Assembly (NCBI GenBank): GCA_016795385.1
Contig: JAEUHI010000077.1
Location: forward strand, 306,125-370,124
DNA from: Verrucomicrobiales bacterium
Lineage (GTDB): Bacteria > Verrucomicrobiota > Verrucomicrobiia > Verrucomicrobiales > DEV007
Length of the DNA stretch: 64,000 nt
Direction of reading: 5' to 3'
Positions within the stretch are counted from its first letter, which is position 1, and each line of letters opens with the position of its first letter. The notes under the pieces are model-generated. The model made no database searches. It was given only the letters and a program-made list of their open reading frames with translations, and was not told the DNA's origin. Of this stretch, positions 17,269-26,227 are shown piece after piece. A program made the position numbers and the translations under genes.

Positions 17269-18552
17269 ATGCGCGCACCGCACTTCTTTCTGGCAGCCGT
17301 TCTCTTTGGGTTCGCCGTCACCGCACGGGCCGTCGATCCCTTCGTCGAGTCGATCGACGCCCATCTCGCGGCCCATCGCGATGGGAAAGCAGCCCACAGT
17401 TTCGATCCGTCCGGCTACACGGGCGATCTCTCCTCGCTGCCCATCGGCGTCTTCGATTCCGGCATCGGCGGGCTCACCGTGCTCGAGGCCATCCTCACCG
17501 TCGACGCTTTTCACAATGACACGTTGAAACCCGGCCCCGACGGGCGCCCCGACTTTGAAAACGAGCGCTTCGTCTACCTCGGGGACCAGGCCAACATGCC
17601 CTACGGGAATTACGCGAAGGCCGGCAAGACTGATTACCTCCGCGAGCTCATCCTCAAGGACGCGATCTTTCTCCTGGGGAACCGCTACCATTCCGAGGGC
17701 GTGGTCCATCACGACAAGCCGCCCGTGAAAGCCCTTGTCATCGCCTGCAACACCGCCACCGCCTACGGACTGGAGGATCTGAAAGCCGCGGTGAAACGCT
17801 GGGACCTGCCCGTGATCGTCGTCGGTGTGGTCGAGGCCGGAGCGCGCGGGCTCCTCGAGACCGGCAGCACCGGCGCCATCGGCGTGATGGCCACCGTCGG
17901 CACCTGCGACAGCGGCGTCTACCCGCGCACCATCCAGGGCACTCTTGGCCTCGCCGGACGCGGGGTCGCCACCATCACCCAACAAGGTAGCCCCGACCTC
18001 GCCGCCGTCATCGAAGGCGATCCTTCGCGTGACAAGTCGGTGCAGGAGCAGGTCGCGATCGACGTGCGGCAGCTCGTCGAAAATCATCGCGCATCGCAGC
18101 CCGCGGGAAACGCGAAACCCCTCTCCACCATCGTCCTCGGCTGCACCCACTTTCCGCTCGTCGAGCGTGAGATCGACGCCGCTTTCGCGAGCCTGCGCGA
18201 AGATCCCGTTCTCGCGCCCTACATCGCGGAAACGCGGCAATACATCGACCCCGCCGAGTGGACCGCTCGTCAATTGTTCCGCGAGCTCGCCACCGCGAAA
18301 CTGCGTCGTCGCGGGGCACCAGCGGCTGCGGAAAAGGATCGACTTTTCCTTTCCGTCGCCCATCGAACCCTCTCAGATGACCGACTCAACCCTGATAGGT
18401 CCCTCACCGACACCTACAAATACGGTCGTGAAACGGGAAGCTTCGAGGAAGACACGATCGTCGTTCCGATGACGCGCGCGTCGCTCCCCGCAGCGGGACG
18501 AAAACTGGTGTCCGAAAAGCTTCCGGCCGTCTGGAGCCGTTTGATGGAATGA
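17269..18552 (+). CDS. Glutamate racemase homologue with signal peptide
   Basis: 427 residues against about 270 for MurI. The N-terminus has a signal peptide (RAPHFFLAAVLFGFAVTARA, cleavage after ARA). The mature part has all the racemase motifs: GVFDSGIGGLTVLEAI, VYLGDQANMPYG, the first catalytic cysteine in LVIACNTATA and the second in VLGCTHFPLVE. Insertions separate them and a tail of about 100 residues follows. The enzyme would interconvert L- and D-glutamate or a related amino acid, unusually outside the cytoplasm. The alternative ATG at 17262 is out of frame, so the exported form is the natural reading. It follows nagZ on the same strand. Confidence 0.83.
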   Translation: MRAPHFFLAAVLFGFAVTARAVDPFVESIDAHLAAHRDGKAAHSFDPSGYTGDLSSLPIGVFDSGIGGLTVLEAILTVDAFHNDTLKPGPDGRPDFENERFVYLGDQANMPYGNYAKAGKTDYLRELILKDAIFLLGNRYHSEGVVHHDKPPVKALVIACNTATAYGLEDLKAAVKRWDLPVIVVGVVEAGARGLLETGSTGAIGVMATVGTCDSGVYPRTIQGTLGLAGRGVATITQQGSPDLAAVIEGDPSRDKSVQEQVAIDVRQLVENHRASQPAGNAKPLSTIVLGCTHFPLVEREIDAAFASLREDPVLAPYIAETRQYIDPAEWTARQLFRELATAKLRRRGAPAAAEKDRLFLSVAHRTLSDDRLNPDRSLTDTYKYGRETGSFEEDTIVVPMTRASLPAAGRKLVSEKLPAVWSRLME

Positions 18553-18558
18553 TCCGGC

Positions 18559-19635
18559 TCACTCCAGCCACCGCTCGATGAAGCGATACGATTCCTCCCG
18601 CTCGATCGTCGGGAAATCGTGCTCGTCATCGGGATAGGCGATGCGCAACTTCTCCGGCACGCCGTGGAGTTCGTAGATCCGGCGCGCCTGGGGCGCTACT
18701 TTCTCGACCCCACGCCAGTCGAAGTTCGCGTCGCGGAGGGGTGAGTTCGAGAAGAAAGCGGCGGGGGCGAGGGCCGCGATGAGTTCGTAATAGTCGAAGG
18801 GTACTTGGTCAGGATCAAGGGCGTAGCGGTCGCGGATCGAGGGAATGTAGCGGTCACTCGTCCAGCCCTTCAGATCACCGCCGTAGTAGTCGTGGAGGGG
18901 GGTCCATCCGCAGCTCGAGACGATCACCTTCACGCGGCGGTCGAAGACGCCGTGAAAGATCGCGTTGTGCCCGCCGAGGGAGTGGCCGATCGAGGCGATC
19001 TTCTCCGGATCGACTTCGGGACGGGAGACTAACAGATCCACACAGCGCATGTGGTTCCAGATGCCCTTCATCGTACCGGATTCGTAGCGGTCGGCGGCGA
19101 AGTCGTAGTCCTTGTAATCCCCGAAGGAAAGGTAGTCGGGCGCGATGACGACATGACCGCGCTCGGCGAGCTCGCGCGCATAGGCTCGGTTGGGTCGCTC
19201 GCCCTTGCCATCGACGATGCCTTTGCCGAGTGCTCCGGTGGGATGCAAGGCGACGATGCCGGCGCGTTTTTCACCAGGCTTGAGGTCTTTAGGCAGATAG
19301 AGATAAGCAGGCGTACGGTCGCCCTCTTCGGAGGCGAAAGTGATCGTCTCGCGGACGTATCGATCGGTCTCGATCCGCTCGCTCACCCGCACATCGAGGT
19401 CGGGCAGATTCTCCCGTGAGGGCAGTTTCCCGGCGGCTTCCTCGAATCCGGCGACGATGGCGGCGCGGCGGCGATCCCAATCCTCGGCCGTCTTGAGCGG
19501 CACCGGTTGTCCGGAAGCGTCCGGAGCCCACTCGAGCGATTGATGGCTCTTGATCGGCGCCGGCGTTTCCCCGGCCTTTGCGCCCATGACGAGCGGAGCG
19601 ATCGAAGAAACAAGGTAAAGCAGTCCGCGGTTCAT
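18559..19635 (-). CDS. Secreted alpha/beta hydrolase (acetyl-xylan-esterase-like)
   Basis: 358 residues. A signal peptide is present (NRGLLYLVSSIAPLVMGAKA). The alpha/beta-hydrolase core has IVALHPTGALGK (oxyanion region), the nucleophile elbow IGHSLGGHNAIF and the late histidine in YPDDEHDFPTIERE. A catalytic triad Ser-Asp-His is therefore complete. Related abhydrolase_7-type enzymes in Verrucomicrobia and Planctomycetes deacetylate plant or algal polysaccharides; the substrate here is inference. It is convergent with the racemase gene and separated by 6 bp. Confidence 0.82.
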   Translation of the reverse strand: MNRGLLYLVSSIAPLVMGAKAGETPAPIKSHQSLEWAPDASGQPVPLKTAEDWDRRRAAIVAGFEEAAGKLPSRENLPDLDVRVSERIETDRYVRETITFASEEGDRTPAYLYLPKDLKPGEKRAGIVALHPTGALGKGIVDGKGERPNRAYARELAERGHVVIAPDYLSFGDYKDYDFAADRYESGTMKGIWNHMRCVDLLVSRPEVDPEKIASIGHSLGGHNAIFHGVFDRRVKVIVSSCGWTPLHDYYGGDLKGWTSDRYIPSIRDRYALDPDQVPFDYYELIAALAPAAFFSNSPLRDANFDWRGVEKVAPQARRIYELHGVPEKLRIAYPDDEHDFPTIEREESYRFIERWLE

Positions 19636-19704
19636 CCCGTTATCACAACGGATCGCGGCGGATCTGGCAAGCGCGCCGCAGGGACGTGCTTCCGTAGGGC
19701 GGAG

Positions 19705-21597
19705 TCACGATTCCGGATCGGGCAGGAGCGGGTTCGCCATCTTCTCCGGCCTGAGCAGGTCGTCGAGCTGGGCTTGGGAAAGCCAGCCTTTTTCGAGAAC
19801 GAGATCGTAGACGCCTCGTCCGCTTTTCAGCGCTTCCTTCGCGATCGCGGCGGAGCGCTCGTAGCCTAGCACCGGATTCAGGGCGGTGACGATGCCGATG
19901 GAGTTCTTCACGTAGTCGGCGCAGCGTTCGCGGTTCGCGGTGATGCCGTTGATGCAGCGGGTCGTCAGGACGATGGCGGCGTTTTTCAGGAGCATGAGGC
20001 TGCCGAGGAGATTGTGGGCGATGATGGGCTCGGCCATGTTCAGCTCGAACTCGCTTGCCTCCGCGGCGAGGGAAACGGTCGTGTCGGATCCGATGATCTG
20101 GTAGCAGATCTGGTTCACGACTTCGGGCAGCACGGGATTCACCTTTCCGGGCATGATCGACGAACCGGGTTGGAGCGGCGGCAGATTGATCTCGTTCAGG
20201 CCGCAGCGGGGTCCCGACGAGGCCCAGCGCAGGTCGTTGCAGATTTTGGAAAGCTGGATTGCGGTGACCTTGAGGGCGCTGCTCATCATCGCGAAGTCGG
20301 CCGCGTCCTGGGTCGCCTCGACGAGATCCTGCGCGAGGGTGACGGGGTGGCCGCTGATGGTGGCGAGTTTGGCGGTGCAGAGCTCGGCATAGCCGCGCGG
20401 GCTGTTGAGGCCGGTGCCGATGGCGGTGGCACCCATGTTCACGACGAGGAGATCCTCGGCGACGCGCTCGAGGCGACGGATCCCGTCCTGAAGCATCGTC
20501 GCGTAAGCGGTGAACTCCTGGCCGAGGGTCATGGGCACGGCATCCTGGTTTTCGGTGCGTCCCATCTTGATGACGTCGGCGAACTCGGCACCCTTCGCTT
20601 GGAAGGCTTTGCGCAGCACCCCGAGGGCGGAGACGGTCTCGTGGGTCGCGGAGACGACGGCGAGCTTCACGGCGGTGGGGTAGACGTCGTTGGTTGATTG
20701 CGAGCAATTGACGTGGTCGTTCGGATGGCAGAAGGCGTATTCGCCCTTTTGATGTCCGAGGATCTCAAGGGCGAGATTGGCGATGACCTCGTTCGCATTC
20801 ATGTTCGAAGAGGTTCCCGCGCCGCCTTGGACCATGTCGACGACGAAGTCCTCGTGCCGCTCGCCGGCGAGAATGCGGTCGCAGGCGTGGCCGATCGCGG
20901 TGGCAATGTCAGGGTCGAGCACGCCGAGTTCGGCATTGGCCTCCGCGGCGGCTTTCTTGACATGGGCGAAGGCATTGACGAGGTGCTGGAAGTGCGAGAG
21001 GCGGATCCCGGAGAAAGGAAAATTCTCCACGGCGCGCATCGTCTGGATGCCGTAATAGTAGGCATTCGAGACCTCTCGTTCGCCGAGGGAATCGTGCTCA
21101 AGCCGGAAGCCGGTGACGGGCGCCCGCTCGAGCCCCGAGCGCGTCAGCATCTCGGTGGTCTCGCGGAGGCGCAGGCTGAGGCGGCGGGCGGCTCGGGCGA
21201 CCATGCGGTAAAAGATCTCGGGCTTGTCGATGCGGAATTGCTCGATCGCTTCCTTGTCGATCGCCCAGACTTCGGTCTCTTCGAGGGCGAGACCGGAGAC
21301 GCTGTGACCGAGCTCGTCGACAAAAAGCGTCTCACCGATCATCGCGCCTTCGGTGAGGCAGGCGATCGTCACATTGCGCCCCGCGAGGCCGCGCTGCAGG
21401 TTGATTTTCCCGCGCAGCACGATCCCGAAGAAACGCCGCGGCGCGGACTGGTGAAAGAGGTACTCGCCCGTGGTATAGACGCGCTTTTGGCCGTTCGCGG
21501 CGAAACGGGCCAGTTCGTCGGCCGATACCCCCATGCTCGTGGCGACTCGGGCGATTTGATCCGCGGTGATTTCCATGGCTGCGAGTTTCGACGACAC
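19705..21597 (-). CDS. Aspartate ammonia-lyase with N-terminal cNMP-binding-like domain
   Basis: 630 residues against about 470 for normal aspartase. Residues 160-625 are a complete aspartase/fumarase fold: DSLGEREVSNAYYYGIQTMR, SSNMNANEVIANLALE, NCSQSTNDVYPTAVKLA and the fumarate-lyase signature GSSIMPGKVNPVLPE. The enzyme deaminates L-aspartate to fumarate. Residues 20-150 form a cyclic-nucleotide-binding-type jelly roll (YTTGEYLFHQSAPRRFFGIVLRGKINLQR). Its phosphate-binding cassette reads IGETLFVDELGHSVSG, without the arginine that normally contacts the cyclic phosphate. A start at the ATG encoding MEITADQ (residue 8) is also possible. The added domain is probably regulatory. Confidence 0.92.
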   Translation of the reverse strand: MSSKLAAMEITADQIARVATSMGVSADELARFAANGQKRVYTTGEYLFHQSAPRRFFGIVLRGKINLQRGLAGRNVTIACLTEGAMIGETLFVDELGHSVSGLALEETEVWAIDKEAIEQFRIDKPEIFYRMVARAARRLSLRLRETTEMLTRSGLERAPVTGFRLEHDSLGEREVSNAYYYGIQTMRAVENFPFSGIRLSHFQHLVNAFAHVKKAAAEANAELGVLDPDIATAIGHACDRILAGERHEDFVVDMVQGGAGTSSNMNANEVIANLALEILGHQKGEYAFCHPNDHVNCSQSTNDVYPTAVKLAVVSATHETVSALGVLRKAFQAKGAEFADVIKMGRTENQDAVPMTLGQEFTAYATMLQDGIRRLERVAEDLLVVNMGATAIGTGLNSPRGYAELCTAKLATISGHPVTLAQDLVEATQDAADFAMMSSALKVTAIQLSKICNDLRWASSGPRCGLNEINLPPLQPGSSIMPGKVNPVLPEVVNQICYQIIGSDTTVSLAAEASEFELNMAEPIIAHNLLGSLMLLKNAAIVLTTRCINGITANRERCADYVKNSIGIVTALNPVLGYERSAAIAKEALKSGRGVYDLVLEKGWLSQAQLDDLLRPEKMANPLLPDPES

Positions 21598-21746
21598 GGC
21601 TTGCCCTGTCGAGCACGGGCATGGGTTACCGTGGGAAAGGGAGCCTGCTTCGCAAATTGGATAGCATTATTTGAAACTATGTGATCTCTTTGTGCTGGAA
21701 TCCACCAATCCAGCCTACCCGGCTCCGTGCCATCCCGCTTTTTTCC

Positions 21747-23009
21747 ATGAACATTCGCCCCCTTTTCCATGCCGCGGCTTTCCATCTTGCCGGATTCGCC
21801 GCCTCCGCACTTCTCGCGACGGGCGTCCAGGCGGGCGATGCCAAAGCCGTCCTCGACAAGGAACCGGCCACTTATGCCGACACGGGATGGGATTTCACGA
21901 TGGTGATGCCGGGATGGCTCGCCGGGATCGAGGGCACTGTCGGCGTCAAGGGGGTCGACGGCTATGTGGACGACGGATTTGACGACATCATCGACAGTCT
22001 CGGATTTCTGGCGGCGGCATCGGTCGAGGGGCGCAATGGGAAATTCGGCTTCATCCTCGAGGGCATCTATACCCGCACCATTCTCGGAGGTCCGACACCG
22101 GGTCCGATCCTTTCCACCGTCGATGTGGCCATGGAGCAGGTCGTCGCCGAGGGCACCCTGACCTATCGATTCCTCGAGTCCGACCGGGCCTGGGTCGAGT
22201 TCCTTGCCGGAGCCCGCTATACCTACATGGGAGCGGATCTTTCCCTCGTCGCCGATCCGGTCGGCATTGAAAACTTCAGTGAGACACTCAGTGAGGAAAT
22301 CGTGGGTCGTGCCGCCGCGGCCGTGCGCGCCGAAGTCGATCGTCTCCTGCCTTCGATCATCGCGGGATTGGCGGTTCCGACCGGTGACGTCGCCGAGAGT
22401 GAACTACAGGCCATCGAAGACCGCGTCCTTGCCGCGACGCGTGGGTTCCGCGATCCCATCCGCGACGGGGTGAATCGTGGAGTCGGTTCGAGACGGTCCG
22501 GCGTCGGTGCCTTGGTCGAGGACAACGAGCGGTTGCGCCGTGCCGTCGGTGCCTACGTCGATGCCCAGGTCGAGGCCCGTGTCGAGGCCGAGCGCGCCGC
22601 GGATTCCGCCCTCGTCGCGGCCGCCCGTGCCGCTGCCCGTGCCGCCGCCGAACGTCGCCTCGCCAAGGCCGAAGCGGCTCTCGCCAAGGCGATCGAGCGT
22701 CGCCTCAACGAAGCGATCCCCGATACCGAATTGCACGCTTCAAAAGCCTGGGTCGATCCTTTCGTCGGATTCCGCGGGCGTTACAATCTGAACGACCAGC
22801 TTTACCTGACCGGACGTGGCGACATCGGCGGATTTGGCGTCAGCTCGGAGAGCGCCTGGAATGTCTACGGCGCGCTCGGGTTCGATCTCTCCCCCCGCAC
22901 CTGCGTCGAGCTCGGCTACCGCTACTACCAGGTCGATTACGAGCGCGGCGCGCTGGATTACGATGTGGCCACGAAGGGGCCTTTCATCGGGGTGCGGATC
23001 GACTATTGA
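21747..23009 (+). CDS. Outer-membrane beta-barrel protein with internal helical insert
   Basis: 420 residues. A signal peptide ends near ATGVQA, residue 29. The mature N-terminal part (about 40-165) and C-terminal part (about 335-420) are alternating-hydrophobic strands such as WVEFLAGARYTYMGADL and TCVELGYRYYQVDYERGALD, as in 8-stranded outer-membrane barrels. Between them lie about 160 residues rich in Ala, Arg and Glu (for example RVEAERAADSALVAAARAAA), predicted to form long amphipathic helices. Such an insert would extend from the barrel into the periplasm or outward. The start is chosen for the signal peptide. Function unknown. Confidence 0.75.
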   Translation: MNIRPLFHAAAFHLAGFAASALLATGVQAGDAKAVLDKEPATYADTGWDFTMVMPGWLAGIEGTVGVKGVDGYVDDGFDDIIDSLGFLAAASVEGRNGKFGFILEGIYTRTILGGPTPGPILSTVDVAMEQVVAEGTLTYRFLESDRAWVEFLAGARYTYMGADLSLVADPVGIENFSETLSEEIVGRAAAAVRAEVDRLLPSIIAGLAVPTGDVAESELQAIEDRVLAATRGFRDPIRDGVNRGVGSRRSGVGALVEDNERLRRAVGAYVDAQVEARVEAERAADSALVAAARAAARAAAERRLAKAEAALAKAIERRLNEAIPDTELHASKAWVDPFVGFRGRYNLNDQLYLTGRGDIGGFGVSSESAWNVYGALGFDLSPRTCVELGYRYYQVDYERGALDYDVATKGPFIGVRIDY

Positions 23010-23021
23010 GTCGGGCGGCCG

Positions 23022-23891
23022 TCAAGGACGCAGGTCGGCGACCCCGTTCTTGAGAGCGTGGAGCGCCTTGACTTCCTGCTCGCCAAGGGCGCGGTCAAAG
23101 ACGGCGAGATCATCGATCTGCCCGACATAAGCTGCCCCGAGGACGAGCATCACGGCTTTCGGATCCCAACCGAACGTGAGGTCGAATCCCTTGATCTCGC
23201 CCTGTTTCTTCCCGTCGAGATAAAGCGTTCCGCCATTCACCTCCTTGCCCGCGTTGATGCGGTCGAGGGTGAAGACGGCGTGGGTCCAGCGGTCGCGGGA
23301 GAAAGGGGCGGTCTTCAGCTGCACCATGGGGCGTTTAGCTTCGGGCACGACCTCCCAGCCGAGGCCTTCCGGATCCCAGAGTTCGATCTTCGGACGGATC
23401 GCGTAGCGGAAGTAGCGCGGGCTGTGATCCTTCGACCATTCGAGGAAAATGAAGCCCTTTTTCGTGTCGTCGCCGACGATCTGGATGGGGTCGCAATAGC
23501 CCGGCTCGAGATCCTCGTCGGGGGTGAGCTTGAGCCAGAGCGAGACCGAGGTGCTCCATTCTTTCGCGTTGTAGCCCAGCATGCCTTCGCCCAGATAGCT
23601 CGGACGCGTCGTGCCTTTCTTGGGAAAATGGAGAGCGCCGCCAAACCGACCTCCTTCAGACACCAGCTTCACTTCCTCGCTCTCGGCACATGGCACGAGC
23701 CCTGCCTGGGTCTTCAGGTAACAGGCCTTGTCCCCCTTGGAGAAGTCGGCGTCGAAACCCTTGTCGAACGAGGCGTGCAGGACGAGGGAGGCCCGCAGGT
23801 AATCTTCGGGACGAGGGGGCACGATGTCGGCGTAGGCTTGGGAGGCGAAGCAGGCGAGAACGAGGAGCGGGGAAAGGCGTGCCGGAGTCAT
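23022..23891 (-). CDS. Secreted LamG/concanavalin-like protein
   Basis: 289 residues. The signal peptide TPARLSPLLVLACFASQAYA supports the ATG at 23891 rather than the longer reading from 23927. The mature region is a single concanavalin-like jelly roll: ASLVLHASFDKGFDADFSKG near the start, WSTSVSLWLKLTPDEDL in the middle, NGGTLYLDGKKQGEIKGF and GQIDDLAVFDRALGEQEVKA at the end, which is the typical LamG closing strand. Probably binds glycan or protein at the cell surface. No catalytic motif seen. Convergent with the outer-membrane protein gene. Confidence 0.75.
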   Translation of the reverse strand: MTPARLSPLLVLACFASQAYADIVPPRPEDYLRASLVLHASFDKGFDADFSKGDKACYLKTQAGLVPCAESEEVKLVSEGGRFGGALHFPKKGTTRPSYLGEGMLGYNAKEWSTSVSLWLKLTPDEDLEPGYCDPIQIVGDDTKKGFIFLEWSKDHSPRYFRYAIRPKIELWDPEGLGWEVVPEAKRPMVQLKTAPFSRDRWTHAVFTLDRINAGKEVNGGTLYLDGKKQGEIKGFDLTFGWDPKAVMLVLGAAYVGQIDDLAVFDRALGEQEVKALHALKNGVADLRP

Positions 23892-24015
23892 GCCCGCATT
23901 GTGACGCCGGTATCCTCGCGCGGGCAAGCCCGAATTCCCGCGGTCCGGTCACGCCCTTGCGCCGTGAACGGCGAAGGACTCGACTTTGTCGTGTCGCTCT
24001 CCTACCTTTCGTCCA

Positions 24016-24795
24016 ATGAAGCCCGAGCAACGCCGTCTCCTTTTATTCGTCGCCCTCGCCATCGTCACGGCCGGGGTCGGTTTCCTCATCGGACGGAGCA
24101 CCTCGGTGCCGGACACGACCCTGGCGAAGCGAGCACCCCTCATCGGGATCGCAAGCCTCACCAGCGAGAACTACGTCCGTGCCATCCGCGAGTCGGGCGG
24201 TATTCCAGTGGTCTTGCCGAACACGGGAGGCAATACCGATCGTGTGCCGGAGTATCTCGATCTCCTCGATGGCCTCCTCATGCCCGGAGGGGCCGACATC
24301 CCGCCGTCCGAGTATGGCGAAGAGCCGCATGAGACGGTCGAGCTGCTCGACGACGACCGCTACCAGTTTGAGAAAGTGTTGATCCGCGAGTGGATGGAAA
24401 AGACCGACAAACCGCTCCTCGGCATCTGTCTCGGCAGCCAATGGATCAACGTCGCGGCGGGCGGCACTCTCATCCAGGACATCCCCTCGGAACGCAACGC
24501 CAACCACCGCGACACGGAACATCCCGTGACGCTCGAGCCCGACTCCCGCCTCGCCCGCATCCTCGGATCCGGGGAGGTAAAGGTGAATTCCTTCCACCAT
24601 CAGGCCGCCGACGACATCGGCAAGGGTCTCCGGGCCGTCGCCAAATCGCCTGAAGGCATCGTCGAGGCGACCGAGACGACCGATCCCGATCGTTTCCTCA
24701 TCGGCGTGCAGTGGCATCCCGAGAAGATGATGCCCGAAGACGGCACCCAGGCGAAGCTGCTGAAGGCCTTTGTCGAAGCCGCGGCGTCACACTAA
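24016..24795 (+). CDS. Membrane-anchored class-I glutamine amidotransferase (peptidase C26, PuuD-like)
   Basis: 259 residues. One N-terminal transmembrane helix (about residues 8-24, LLLFVALAIVTAGVGFLIG) precedes the catalytic domain. The domain has the nucleophile elbow LLGICLGSQWINVAAGG and the His-Glu pair in GVQWHPEKM, a full triad, plus DGLLMPGGADIPPSEYGEEP. The family includes gamma-glutamyl-GABA hydrolase PuuD and folate gamma-glutamyl hydrolase; the N-in/C-out orientation suggests periplasmic hydrolysis of gamma-glutamyl compounds or peptides (inference). Usual PuuD proteins are soluble and cytosolic. Confidence 0.83.
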   Translation: MKPEQRRLLLFVALAIVTAGVGFLIGRSTSVPDTTLAKRAPLIGIASLTSENYVRAIRESGGIPVVLPNTGGNTDRVPEYLDLLDGLLMPGGADIPPSEYGEEPHETVELLDDDRYQFEKVLIREWMEKTDKPLLGICLGSQWINVAAGGTLIQDIPSERNANHRDTEHPVTLEPDSRLARILGSGEVKVNSFHHQAADDIGKGLRAVAKSPEGIVEATETTDPDRFLIGVQWHPEKMMPEDGTQAKLLKAFVEAAASH

Positions 24796-24816
24796 CCAAG
24801 AGCCAAAAACTACCGC

Positions 24817-26100
24817 TCAGACGAGATCGACGATCGATCCGAAGTCGGCGTCGAAAAGGCGGCGGTAGGTGCGCGAAGCGATCCCGTCGGTCATCTTCGC
24901 GAGCACGTCGCACACGACGCGGGCGCGGGAGGCTTCATCGGGTTGGGAGAAAATGAGGTTCTCCTCCTCCTCCGAGAGGAGGTGATAATGGCCGCGCCCC
25001 GGTTGGCCGGGCACGATGTAGAGTTCGGCGAAGACTCCGAAGAGACGCGTCAGGATGTAGTCGGATTTCCGGTCGAGCTGCTGGAGCTGCTGGCTGCGGA
25101 AGACGAGGTCGAGGGCGAGACGTTTGTAGAGGGCGCATTCCTCCTCCACCGCCGGGTCGATGACGAGTCGATGACGGTGGCGGGCGGTGAGGTCGGCGAG
25201 AGGTGCCTCCGGTCCGGTGATTTCCTCGAGCTCCACCGCACCGATGAAGCGGCCGATCTTCTTGCCCACGGTCGATTCGACCCTCCCGCGCCGGATCGCC
25301 TCGAGCAGCTCCGTGATGAGACTGCTCTGGGCGTCTGTCAGGGTCTGGCCCGCGGCCCAGCGTTCGATGCGGTCGACCTGGATGAAGCCGGCCTGGATGC
25401 CGTCGGCGATGTCGTTCAGCGAATAGGCGGTATCGTCAGCCCAATCCATGAGGCGGCATTCGATCGAGCGGAATCCATTGCGGGTCTTCCCCGGGGCGAG
25501 CGTTTCGGGAAAGCCGCGGCCCGCCATCACGAAATCGAGCAACGGCTGCTGATCGGCATAGAGGAAATGGTTTTTCTGGTCGGCGACCTCTCCGAAAAGG
25601 GTCTTGTACTTCAGCACACCGTCCATCAAGGCCCGCGTCGGATTCATCCCGCGATCGGGACCAAAGAGGATCGTCGAGAGGATACGCAGGGTCTGGGCGT
25701 TGCCTTCGAAGCCACCGTAGGGCTGCATGAGCCGGTGGAGGGTGCGCTCGCCCGTGTGGCCGAAGGGCGGGTGCCCGATGTCGTGGGAGAGGCAGACCGC
25801 CTCGACGAGGTCGGCATCGAGAAAGAACTCAGGTCCGAGCAGGGGAGAGGTGCGATTGAGCCGGTCGCAGAGGCTGCGGCCGATCTGGGCGACCTCGATC
25901 GAGTGGGTCAGGCGGGTGCGGTAGAAATCGTATTCGCCGCTGAAAAAGACCTGGGTCTTGTTCTGGAGCCGCCGGAAAGCCGAGGTGTGGATGATGCGAT
26001 CGCGATCGATCTGGAAGGGAGAGCGGTGCTCGCCCTTCCGCAGGGGTTTGTCCCCCTCGATCCGTTCGCAATCGAATGCTCCGTAGAATTGGTTCCTCAT
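24817..26100 (-). CDS. dgt: Deoxyguanosinetriphosphate triphosphohydrolase-like HD protein
   Basis: 427 residues. The HD-domain metal ligands are clear: the His of RTRLTHSIEVAQIGRSL, the HD pair of AVCLSHDIGHPPFGHTGER and a later Asp in MDWADDTAYSLND. The N-terminal RSPFQIDRDRIIHTSAFRRL matches dGTPases, which split dNTPs into deoxynucleoside and tripolyphosphate and affect dNTP pools and phage defence. Cytosolic. The start at 26100 gives the standard short N-terminus. Confidence 0.93.
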   Translation of the reverse strand: MRNQFYGAFDCERIEGDKPLRKGEHRSPFQIDRDRIIHTSAFRRLQNKTQVFFSGEYDFYRTRLTHSIEVAQIGRSLCDRLNRTSPLLGPEFFLDADLVEAVCLSHDIGHPPFGHTGERTLHRLMQPYGGFEGNAQTLRILSTILFGPDRGMNPTRALMDGVLKYKTLFGEVADQKNHFLYADQQPLLDFVMAGRGFPETLAPGKTRNGFRSIECRLMDWADDTAYSLNDIADGIQAGFIQVDRIERWAAGQTLTDAQSSLITELLEAIRRGRVESTVGKKIGRFIGAVELEEITGPEAPLADLTARHRHRLVIDPAVEEECALYKRLALDLVFRSQQLQQLDRKSDYILTRLFGVFAELYIVPGQPGRGHYHLLSEEEENLIFSQPDEASRARVVCDVLAKMTDGIASRTYRRLFDADFGSIVDLV

Positions 26101-26227
26101 GACCCGTTGTCGGGCAGACTATCGCCTGAGGGGGAATCGGCAAAGGGGACTTTTTTTGTCTGAATTCAGATCGGGGAGATTAATATTTTGAAAATTATGG
26201 TTTTTATATTAACATTTCAGGTGTTCC

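Noticed and set aside
19705..21597. True cAMP/cGMP regulation of the aspartase
   Set aside because: The fold is present, but the conserved phosphate-contacting Arg is missing, so cyclic-nucleotide binding cannot be claimed.
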